Under the pieces are notes generated by a model. It made no database searches. It saw nothing but the letters and a program-made list of their open reading frames with translations, and was not told the origin of the DNA. DNA of 7,285 bases. Source: an uncultured Rubrivivax sp. (GTDB taxonomy: Bacteria; Pseudomonadota; Gammaproteobacteria; Burkholderiales; Burkholderiaceae_C). Both the position numbers and the translations under genes were made by a program. Below, in pieces: positions 1-5,182 of this stretch (position 1 is the first letter of the stretch; each line of letters starts with the position of its first letter). Location of the stretch: NCBI GenBank assembly GCA_937967345.1, contig CALBTN010000342.1, positions 1 through 7,285 of the forward strand. Reading direction: 5' to 3'.

Positions 1-76
1 TAGCCGCGAGGTTGTCGTTCCCTGCTTTTCCTCCCTGAGCAGGTGCCTTAGCGTGTTGACAGCGATAAGGCTTGCC

Positions 77-106
77 GGCCGCGGCCTTCAGCGCCGCGGC
101 CTTTTT
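77..106 (+). terminator. Intrinsic terminator of an upstream transcript
   Basis: A perfect 9-bp GC-only inverted repeat (77-85 with 93-101, arms GGCCGCGGC and GCCGCGGCC) encloses a 7-base loop and is followed at once by five T residues (102-106). This is the standard shape of a Rho-independent terminator on the + strand. It lies before hemJ, so it should end transcription of a gene or RNA to the left of the window and insulate hemJ. A weaker hairpin (45-50 with 66-71) sits just before it. Confidence 0.75.
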
Positions 107-133
107 CGTCCCGGCCCTGCAGTTTCGCCAACC

Positions 134-139
134 CATAAT
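134..139 (+). promoter_or_regulatory. Possible -10 box for hemJ
   Basis: CATAAT matches the sigma-70 -10 consensus TATAAT at five of six positions and stands out in GC-rich surroundings just after the terminator. The last base is 6 bases before the A of the hemJ ATG, so transcription could begin at or next to the start codon. No convincing -35 box is seen 16-19 bases upstream, so this is a weak call. Confidence 0.35.
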
Positions 140-145
140 CGGCCG

Positions 146-589
146 ATGGGCAGTGCGTATCCGTGGGTCAAGGCCTTTCACATCGTCTTCATCGCCGCCT
201 GGTTTGCCGCGTTGTTCTACCTGCCGCGGCTGTTCGTCAACCTGGCGCAGGTGGCGCCTGACAGCGCGGCCGAGCGCGCGCGGTTGCTGGGGATGGCGCG
301 CCGGCTGTATCGCTTCGGGCTGGTGCTGATGCTGCCGGCGCTGGCGCTGGGCCTGGTGCTGTGGCTGGGCTATGGCATCGGCCGCGGCCCCGGCAGCGGC
401 TGGATGCACGCCAAACTCGTGCTGGTGCTGCTGGTGCTGGGCTACCAGCACGCCTGCGCCCGCCTGCTGCGGCGCTTCGAGCAGCACACGAGCCCGCGCG
501 GCGAGCGCTGGTTGCGCGTGTTCAACGAATCGTCGGTGCTGCTGTTCACCGCCATCGTCGTGCTTGTCGTCGTCAAGCCGGCCTTGTAG
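146..589 (+). CDS. hemJ: HemJ/CopD-family membrane protein, probable protoporphyrinogen IX oxidase
   Basis: The product is a 147-residue integral membrane protein with about four hydrophobic helices (roughly 8-28, 55-76, 88-108 and 129-145). It resembles the HemJ (UPF0093) family, which oxidises protoporphyrinogen IX to protoporphyrin IX, the penultimate step of heme synthesis, in the inner membrane. Supporting signs are the N-terminal block YPWVKAFHI with His12, the PRLFV segment after helix 1, Lys90 in WMHAKL, and the FNE...VKP ending. HemJ proteins are usually about 140-150 residues. The frame stays open upstream with a GTG at 53, but that start would run through the terminator at 77-106 and add a non-hydrophobic extension, so ATG 146 is chosen. 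No Shine-Dalgarno is visible. CopD-like copper proteins share this fold and are the main alternative, but the size and His/Lys pattern favour HemJ. Confidence 0.8.
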   Translation: MGSAYPWVKAFHIVFIAAWFAALFYLPRLFVNLAQVAPDSAAERARLLGMARRLYRFGLVLMLPALALGLVLWLGYGIGRGPGSGWMHAKLVLVLLVLGYQHACARLLRRFEQHTSPRGERWLRVFNESSVLLFTAIVVLVVVKPAL

Positions 590-591
590 CG

Positions 592-1731
592 GTGGGTGCG
601 CAACGCAGCGCCGCGGCGCCGCTGGCGCTGGCCTACGCGGCGCTGCTGCTGTACGCGAGCCTGTATCCGTTCAGCGGCTGGCGCTGGCCGTCGGGCGCGT
701 CGCTGGGCACGCTGGCGGCGCTGCATTGGCCGCCGTGGCGCGATCCGTTCGACGTGTGGTCCAACGTGCTGGGCTACCTGCCGTTGGGTGCGCTGCTGTA
801 CCTGTGGGGGGTGCGCGCCGGCCAGGCGCCGTGGCGTGCCGCCGCGGTAGCGCTGCTGGGGGCATCGGCACTGTCGTACCTGACCGAGGTGACGCAGCAG
901 TTCCTGCCCGGGCGGGTGCCGTCGCGCGTTGACTGGGTGCTCAACAGCGCCGGCGCGGCCGCCGGCGTGGTGGTGGTGGCGTTGCTGCATGCGCTCGGGC
1001 TGCTGCAGCGCTGGCAGGCCACGCGCGAGCGCTGGTTCGTGCGCGACAGCGCCGGTGCCTTGGGCCTGCTGGCGCTGTGGCCGGTGGGCCTGCTGTTTCC
1101 GACGCCGGCGCCGCTGGGCGTCGGGCATGCGGCGGTCTTGCTGCGCGATGCGCTGGCGGCGCTGTTCGCGCCGGCGCCGTGGGCGCAGCGCTTTGTCGAA
1201 CTGCTGCAGGCGCCGGCGGCCCCGGTGCAGCCGCTGCTGCCGCTGGCGGACGGTCTGGTGCAGATGCTGGGCTTGCTGGCGCCGTGCCTGGTGGCGTACA
1301 GCGTGGCGCAACGCGGCTGGCGTCGCGGCGCGCTGGTGCTGGGCGTGTCGCTCGTCGGTGTGCTCGCGACGACGCTGTCGACCGCGCTGAGCTTCGCCCC
1401 GGCCCACGCGCTGGCCTGGGTCACGCCGCAAACGCTGCCCGCGCTGCTGCTGGGCATCGCTGCGGCGAGTGCTTGCGCGTGGTTGCCGACCCGCGCCGCG
1501 GCCGCGCTGGGCTTGGTGGTGCTGGGTGCGCTGGTGGCGCTGGTGAACCAAGCGCCGGTGGACCCGTACTTCGCGCACAGCCTGCAAAGCTGGGAGCAGG
1601 GCCGCTTCATCCGCTTCCATGGCCTGGCGTTGTGGATCGGGCGGCTGTGGCCGTACGCGGCGATCGTGTGGCTGCTGGGCCGGCTCGGCCGCGACGGCGC
1701 CGCGCCGCAAAAGGGCCCGACGCCGAGATAG
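592..1731 (+). CDS. VanZ-family polytopic membrane protein with long C-terminal extension
   Basis: The product is 379 residues from a GTG start located 2 bases after the hemJ stop; no good Shine-Dalgarno precedes it, so translation may be coupled to hemJ. Residues about 10-135 form a VanZ-like domain: LYPF near 24-27, D54 and N58 in DVWSNVLGYLPLG, then E99, Q102, PGR (106-108), S111, D114 and N118, the conserved polar residues of this family, set among hydrophobic helices. Enterococcal VanZ gives low-level teicoplanin resistance by an unclear mechanism; for proteobacterial relatives the function is unknown. The rest (about 150-365) holds around five or six further hydrophobic segments and a polar loop at 322-345 with PVDPYF and a WEQGRF stretch, and does not match anything I recognise. 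An inner-membrane location is clear; the role is not. The true start could differ, since the frame is open far upstream inside hemJ. Confidence 0.8.
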   Translation: MGAQRSAAAPLALAYAALLLYASLYPFSGWRWPSGASLGTLAALHWPPWRDPFDVWSNVLGYLPLGALLYLWGVRAGQAPWRAAAVALLGASALSYLTEVTQQFLPGRVPSRVDWVLNSAGAAAGVVVVALLHALGLLQRWQATRERWFVRDSAGALGLLALWPVGLLFPTPAPLGVGHAAVLLRDALAALFAPAPWAQRFVELLQAPAAPVQPLLPLADGLVQMLGLLAPCLVAYSVAQRGWRRGALVLGVSLVGVLATTLSTALSFAPAHALAWVTPQTLPALLLGIAAASACAWLPTRAAAALGLVVLGALVALVNQAPVDPYFAHSLQSWEQGRFIRFHGLALWIGRLWPYAAIVWLLGRLGRDGAAPQKGPTPR

Positions 1732-1745
1732 CGCGCCACGCTGCC

Positions 1746-1751
1746 TACAAT
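1746..1751 (+). promoter_or_regulatory. Possible -10 box for the ferredoxin gene
   Basis: TACAAT matches the -10 consensus at five of six positions in the 57-base gap before the ferredoxin gene. It would give a leader of about 30 bases that includes the Shine-Dalgarno at 1779-1783. No recognisable -35 box is found at the proper distance, so the gene may instead be read through from vanZ. Confidence 0.35.
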
Positions 1752-1778
1752 TTGCGTCTGGGCGGCCCGCGTGCCGCG

Positions 1779-1783
1779 AAGGA
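1779..1783 (+). promoter_or_regulatory. Shine-Dalgarno fixing the TTG start of the ferredoxin
   Basis: AAGGA lies 5 bases before the TTG at 1789, an ideal spacing. An alternative in-frame GTG at 1771 lies upstream of and partly across this site, so the ribosome-binding site decides for TTG. It is one of the few clear Shine-Dalgarno sequences in the window. Confidence 0.65.
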
Positions 1784-1788
1784 ACCCA

Positions 1789-2115
1789 TTGAGCTACTAC
1801 CGCCACCACATCTTCTTTTGCCTGAACGCGCGCGACAACGGCGAAGCCTGCTGTGCGCAGCACGATGCGCAGGCGGCGTTCGACCACTGCAAGGCGCGCG
1901 TCAAGGCGGCAGGGCTGGCCGGCCCCGGCGGCGTGCGTGTCAACAAGGCCGGCTGCATGGACCGCTGTGCCGGCGCGCCGGTGGCGGTGGTCTATCCGCA
2001 AGGCGTTTGGTACACCTATGTCGACGCGCAGGACATCGACGAGATCATCGATTCGCACCTGGTCGACGGGCGCGTCGTCGAGCGCTTGCTGCTGCCGCCG
2101 GACGTGGGCCGTTGA
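1789..2115 (+). CDS. Thioredoxin-fold [2Fe-2S] ferredoxin
   Basis: This is a 108-residue soluble protein of the thioredoxin-like [2Fe-2S] ferredoxin family, the group that includes the Clostridium pasteurianum and Aquifex small ferredoxins and the NuoE-type fold. It opens with an HHIFFC strand carrying Cys11, followed by Cys21-Cys22, then AGCMDRC with Cys56 and Cys60 in the CxxxC spacing that, with two N-terminal cysteines, ligates the cluster. Cys34 is extra. The C-terminal half (YPQGVWYTYV, then DIDEIIDSHL) is typical of the fold's last strands and helix. TTG is chosen as start because of the AAGGA five bases upstream and because it begins the protein as MSYY. It presumably carries electrons in the cytoplasm; partners are unknown. 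It follows vanZ by 57 bases on the same strand. The in-frame GTG at 1771 would add six residues. Confidence 0.85.
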   Translation: MSYYRHHIFFCLNARDNGEACCAQHDAQAAFDHCKARVKAAGLAGPGGVRVNKAGCMDRCAGAPVAVVYPQGVWYTYVDAQDIDEIIDSHLVDGRVVERLLLPPDVGR

Positions 2116-2158
2116 TCGCGCGTGACCCGCCGGGGCCGCGTGCAAGGCTGCGCGCGTA

Positions 2159-2212
2159 CGGCTTCGCCAGCGCGGACGGTGCACGCCGAAGCCGGTGGCT
2201 TCTTTCGTCTTT
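2159..2212 (+). terminator. Hairpin region after the ferredoxin, possible terminator or attenuator
   Basis: Within the 187-base gap between the ferredoxin and dacA, segment A (2159-2166, CGGCTTCG) pairs perfectly with segment B (2187-2194, CGAAGCCG). Segment B also pairs with C: GAAGCC (2188-2193), a 3-base loop, then GGCTTC (2197-2202), followed by the T-rich TTTCGTCTTT. The B:C hairpin with its T-rich tail looks like an intrinsic terminator, although the tail is broken by C and G. A:B and B:C cannot form together, which resembles an antiterminator/terminator pair. No leader peptide was recognised. Confidence 0.45.
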
Positions 2213-2302
2213 CCTGGGCAGTTGGCGCTGCTCGAATCCCTGGTGGTTGGTGTCTGGCCCGTCCAGTGTGCCGCCGCCGTTTCACGTTGTTCTAGACCCC
2301 CG

Positions 2303-3430
2303 ATGAATCGATTCCTCGCGTTTTGCCTGGCTGCGGCCACTGCCTTGTCCACCTTCGCGCAAACGCCGCAACCTCCCGAGATCGCGGCGCGCCAGTACAT
2401 CCTGGTCGACCTGAACAGCCAGCAGGTGCTGGCCGAACGCGAGGCCGACGTGCAGGCCGATCCGGCCTCGCTGACCAAGCTGATGACCGCCTACCTGGCT
2501 TTTGCCGCGATTCGCGACAAGAAGCTCAGCCTCGAGCAGACACTGCCGGTGTCCAAGCGTGCCTGGGCCGAACGCAAGGGCGGCGGCTCGCTGATGTTCA
2601 TCGACACCACGATGACGCCCACGGTGGCCGACCTGCTCAAGGGCGTGATCGTGCAAAGCGGCAACGATGCGTCGGTGGCGCTGGCCGAGGGCGTCAGCGG
2701 CTCGCTCGACGCTTTCGTCGCGGCGATGAACAAGCAGGCGCAGGCCTGGGGCCTGAAGAACACGCAGTTTCGCAACGTCACCGGGCTGACCGAGCCGGGG
2801 CACTACTCGTCGGCGCGCGACGTGGCCACGGTGGCGGCGAAGATCATCACCGACTTTCCCGAGTTCTACGCGCTGTATTCGACGCGCCAGTTCACCTACA
2901 ACCGCATCAAGCAGGACAACCGCAACCTGCTGCTGGGCCGCGACCCGACGGTCGACGGCATGAAGACCGGCTACACCGACAGTGCCGGCTATTGCCTGGT
3001 GGCCAGCGCGGTGCGCGACATGCCCAACGGCAAGCGCCGGCTGCTCAGCGTGGTGCTGGGCGCCGCCGAGAGCCAGAAGCTGCTGAATTGGGGTTTCCAG
3101 GCCTGGGACGCGGTGCGGCTGTTCGAAGCCGGCAAGCCGGTCGTCACCGTGAAGGTGTGGAAGGGCAAGGCCGCCGAGGTGCCGCTGGGCGCGCACGGCG
3201 CGCTGTACGTCAGCGTGCCCAAGGGCGAGGGCGACAAGCTCAAGACCGAGATCGAGCGCACCGACCCGTTGTCCGCGCCGCTGACGCTGGGCCAGCAGGT
3301 CGGACAGATCAAGGTCACCACCGCCGGCGGCGCGACGGTGGCCACGGTACCCCTGGTGACGCTGCAGCCGGTGGAACTGGCCGGCATCGTCAGCCGCACC
3401 TGGGACGCGCTGCGGCTTTGGATCCGGTAG
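2303..3430 (+). CDS. dacA: D-alanyl-D-alanine carboxypeptidase (PBP5/6 type, peptidase S11)
   Basis: This 375-residue enzyme is a low-molecular-weight penicillin-binding protein that removes the terminal D-Ala from peptidoglycan pentapeptides in the periplasm, so trimming cross-linking and releasing D-Ala. The serine-acylase motifs are all present in order: SLTK (Ser56 nucleophile, Lys59), SGN (119-121) and KTG (221-223). Residues 1-19 form a signal peptide ending in STFA. Domain II covers roughly 275-355, and the end (GIVSRTWDALRLWIR) is an amphipathic helix of the kind that anchors PBP5/6 to the outer face of the inner membrane. ATG 2303 is chosen because the signal peptide starts there; an in-frame ATG at 2195 would put 36 non-signal residues in front and overlap the hairpin region. 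No Shine-Dalgarno is seen. dacA is used because the downstream ybeD-lipB-lipA genes mirror the E. coli dacA locus; dacC is a common alternative name. Confidence 0.93.
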   Translation: MNRFLAFCLAAATALSTFAQTPQPPEIAARQYILVDLNSQQVLAEREADVQADPASLTKLMTAYLAFAAIRDKKLSLEQTLPVSKRAWAERKGGGSLMFIDTTMTPTVADLLKGVIVQSGNDASVALAEGVSGSLDAFVAAMNKQAQAWGLKNTQFRNVTGLTEPGHYSSARDVATVAAKIITDFPEFYALYSTRQFTYNRIKQDNRNLLLGRDPTVDGMKTGYTDSAGYCLVASAVRDMPNGKRRLLSVVLGAAESQKLLNWGFQAWDAVRLFEAGKPVVTVKVWKGKAAEVPLGAHGALYVSVPKGEGDKLKTEIERTDPLSAPLTLGQQVGQIKVTTAGGATVATVPLVTLQPVELAGIVSRTWDALRLWIR

Positions 3431-3451
3431 CGGCTGCGCGACGACAGCCGC
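3430..3451 (+). terminator. Hairpin directly after dacA
   Basis: A perfect 7-bp inverted repeat (3430-3436 with 3445-3451, GCGGCTG / CAGCCGC, 8-base loop) begins at the last base of the dacA stop codon, in the 79-base gap between the converging dacA and transporter genes. No T-run follows on either strand, so it may protect the mRNA 3' end or mark a Rho-dependent stop rather than act as an intrinsic terminator. Confidence 0.35.
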
Positions 3452-3509
3452 GCCAGAGCACCTTCAGCTGCATCGGCGGTGGCTGCGGCGGCGGCTTGGT
3501 CCCGCACGC

Positions 3510-4934
3510 TCACCAGGCGCCGCGGTGGTCCGAGACGCGGCCGATCAGCGGCAGCGCGGCCGCCAGGCACAGCGCCGCGGCGGCGTAGACCCCTGCCTGG
3601 ATCTCGCCCGGATGGGCCGCGCCGGCGATGAAGGCGGTGGCGACCGCGACGGTGGTGATGGTGCCGAAGTTCATGCCCATCGAGCGCAGCGCGGCCGCGG
3701 TCGGCGCCTGATCGGGCGCGAGCTGCAGCCCCGCGTTGCGGCTGGCCGGGTTGAGCATGCCGCGCCCGGCACCCACGAGCGCGGCGGCGCCGCCCAGCCA
3801 GGCGTAAGGCGAGATCGCGCCGGGCGGGCCGAGCGCCAGCAACCCGACCCCGGCCGCGGCGATCACGCCGCCCACGCGCAGCGGCAGGCGGTAGCCGGTG
3901 TGGCGCAGCAGCAGCGCTGCGGCAACCGACAGCAGCGTCGTCGCCGCCGCCTGGCCGGCGAGCAAGGTGCCGGCGCGCAGCGCGTCGATGCCATAGCGGT
4001 TGGTGGCGTACAGCGGCATCAGCGCCACCGCGCCGGTCGGGATGCCGCCGAAGATGGCGTTGATCAGGTTGACCGCGCCAAACCCGGGCCCGTGGATCAG
4101 GCGCGGCGCAATGAACGGCTGCGCCGAGCGCTTGATGTGAGCAAAGAAAGCCGCCAGCGCGGCCACCGCGACGGCCAGCGGCACGATGAACGCCAGCGCG
4201 CGCAGGTGCGCACTGTCTTCGCCCAGCACGCTGATCGCGAGCATGCCCGCGAGCAGCCCGACGCCGAGCAGCGCCATGCCGGCGAAGTCGTTGCCTTGAC
4301 GGGGCTTCATCGCGCGCGAGCGATCGCGCGGGATGTAGCGCAGCGCCAGCCACAGCACCACGAGGCCGATCGGCACGTTGATCAGGAAGATGCCGCGCCA
4401 GCTCCAGTAGGTGACGAACAGGCCGCCGAAGACCGGCCCGATCATCGCGCCGATCGGAAAGATGCTGCCGAAGAAGCTGACCGCGCGGTCGCGCTCGTCG
4501 CCGAAGTGGTCGACGATGATCCCGGTGGCCGACGGCGTGAAGCCCGCGCCGCCGGCGGCCTGCAGCGCGCGCAGCGCGATCAGCACGTGGATGTCGCTGG
4601 CCAGGCCGCACAGCAGCGACGCCGCGGTGAAGGCGAGCACCGAGCCGATGAACACGCGGCGCTGGCCGTACTGCTCGCTGAGCTTGCCGCTGACCGGCAG
4701 CATCAGCAAGAAGCCGAACGAGTAGGCGGTGATGGTCCAGCCGGCCCAGTTGACCGAGGTGTCCAGGTCATGCTGCAAGGTGTGCAGCGCGGTGGCGACG
4801 ATGGTGGAATCGATCGACATCATCATCAGCGCCAGCGCGACGATGGCGAAGATGCGCCAGCGGCGCAGCGGCCGGGCATCGGGTTCGGCATCTGGGGCGC
4901 GAGCCATGGGGCGTGCGTCGTGTCGAGGACTCAT
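3510..4934 (-). CDS. DHA2-family (EmrB/QacA-like, 14-helix) MFS efflux transporter
   Basis: The product is a 474-residue inner-membrane protein of the drug:H+ antiporter-2 branch of the major facilitator superfamily, normally 14 transmembrane helices driven by the proton gradient. Motif D1-like SIDSTIVATAL (40-50) lies in helix 1, motif A as GKLSEQYGQRR (83-93) in the helix 2-3 loop, and antiporter motif C as GAMIGPVFGG (162-171) in helix 5. R122 in the LRALQAAGGAG helix fits motif B. The charged stretch at 200-215 is a cytoplasmic loop after helix 6. Substrate cannot be told from sequence. A leading charged segment (1-26) precedes helix 1; the start may be ATG 4934, which overlaps the stop of an upstream minus-strand frame as ATGA, or ATG 4907. 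No regulator of the TetR or MarR type and no EmrA-type partner is adjacent. It lies antiparallel between dacA and dat and so interrupts an otherwise co-directional set. Confidence 0.88.
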   Translation of the reverse strand: MSPRHDARPMARAPDAEPDARPLRRWRIFAIVALALMMMSIDSTIVATALHTLQHDLDTSVNWAGWTITAYSFGFLLMLPVSGKLSEQYGQRRVFIGSVLAFTAASLLCGLASDIHVLIALRALQAAGGAGFTPSATGIIVDHFGDERDRAVSFFGSIFPIGAMIGPVFGGLFVTYWSWRGIFLINVPIGLVVLWLALRYIPRDRSRAMKPRQGNDFAGMALLGVGLLAGMLAISVLGEDSAHLRALAFIVPLAVAVAALAAFFAHIKRSAQPFIAPRLIHGPGFGAVNLINAIFGGIPTGAVALMPLYATNRYGIDALRAGTLLAGQAAATTLLSVAAALLLRHTGYRLPLRVGGVIAAAGVGLLALGPPGAISPYAWLGGAAALVGAGRGMLNPASRNAGLQLAPDQAPTAAALRSMGMNFGTITTVAVATAFIAGAAHPGEIQAGVYAAAALCLAAALPLIGRVSDHRGAW

Positions 4935-5122
4935 GGGCTGCTGCTGCCGCGCTTGCCGCGCCGGACCTTGATGTGGTGATCGCCGAAGTTCGCCGGCCGC
5001 ACCCGGTTCGCGCTGCTGCCGGCGCGCGACTCGATGATGCCAGCCGTGGCGGCACGGCGCTGCGGCTGCGGGGCCGCTGCGCCGCTGGGCCGTGGCGCCG
5101 GGTTGCAGCGGCGGGCGCTGCG
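4931..5122 (-). other. Unexplained minus-strand reading frame upstream of the transporter, start unresolved
   Basis: This frame ends in a TGA that overlaps the ATG of the MFS gene by the ATGA pattern typical of coupled genes. In its last 35 codons (4934-5038) third positions are almost all G or C, while the other two minus-strand frames there are rich in A/T at that position, as expected for real coding. The residues include NRVRPANFGDHHIKV followed by a basic and serine-rich tail. The preceding 28 codons are Ala/Pro/Arg-rich and mostly GC3. The frame is open to 5998, antisense to dat, but has no ATG, GTG or TTG between about 5230 and 5038, so the start is not visible; a non-standard start, a frameshift or a decayed gene are possible. 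I do not recognise the product. The 5' limit given is approximate. Confidence 0.35.
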
Positions 5123-5136
5123 CGGCGCACCTGCCT

Positions 5137-5142
5137 TACAGT
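5137..5142 (+). promoter_or_regulatory. Possible -10 box for the dat-ybeD-lipB-lipA operon
   Basis: TACAGT matches the -10 consensus at four of six positions and is the most A/T-rich hexamer in the 248-base divergent region upstream of dat. It would place transcription start near 5149 and give a leader of about 34 bases. No good -35 box is seen at 16-18 bases. The call rests on position and base composition only. Confidence 0.3.
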
Positions 5143-5151
5143 GTCGGCGCC

Positions 5152-5166
5152 GGCCGAAGATCGGCC
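5152..5166 (+). repeat. Inverted repeat in the dat leader
   Basis: GGCCGA (5152-5157) and TCGGCC (5161-5166) are perfect inverted arms around a 3-base AGA spacer, 16 bases before the dat ATG. On RNA it forms a stable small hairpin near the 5' end; on DNA it is a dyad of operator size just downstream of the putative -10 box. No T-run follows, so it is not an intrinsic terminator. Short GC-rich dyads arise easily by chance here. Confidence 0.35.
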
Positions 5167-5182
5167 CCTTGCCTGATCCGCG

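Noticed and set aside
56..61. TTGACA as a -35 box for hemJ
   Set aside because: A -10 at 17 bases would fall in the GC-only terminator stem (79-84), and the distance to CATAAT at 134 is far too large.
53..145. N-terminal extension of hemJ from the upstream GTG
   Set aside because: It would be translated through the terminator hairpin, and HemJ proteins normally begin just before the first helix, as they do from ATG 146.
2195..2302. N-terminal extension of dacA from ATG 2195
   Set aside because: It would bury the signal peptide behind 36 residues and overlap the hairpin region at 2159-2212.
442..2478. Very long (678-codon) minus-strand open frame antisense to hemJ, vanZ, ferredoxin and early dacA
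   Set aside because: Arg/Gln/Ala-rich composition without domains. Such frames arise because GC-rich genes lack stop codons on the opposite strand; the + strand genes have clear family motifs.
2989..4611. 540-codon minus-strand frame overlapping the transporter and dacA
   Set aside because: It is a shifted shadow of the MFS gene, Arg/Ala-rich, and runs antisense into dacA.
3525..4979. 484-codon plus-strand frame opposite the MFS transporter
   Set aside because: Low-complexity Arg/Gln/Asp/Ala translation with no recognisable fold. The minus strand encodes a full DHA2 transporter with motifs A, C and D1.
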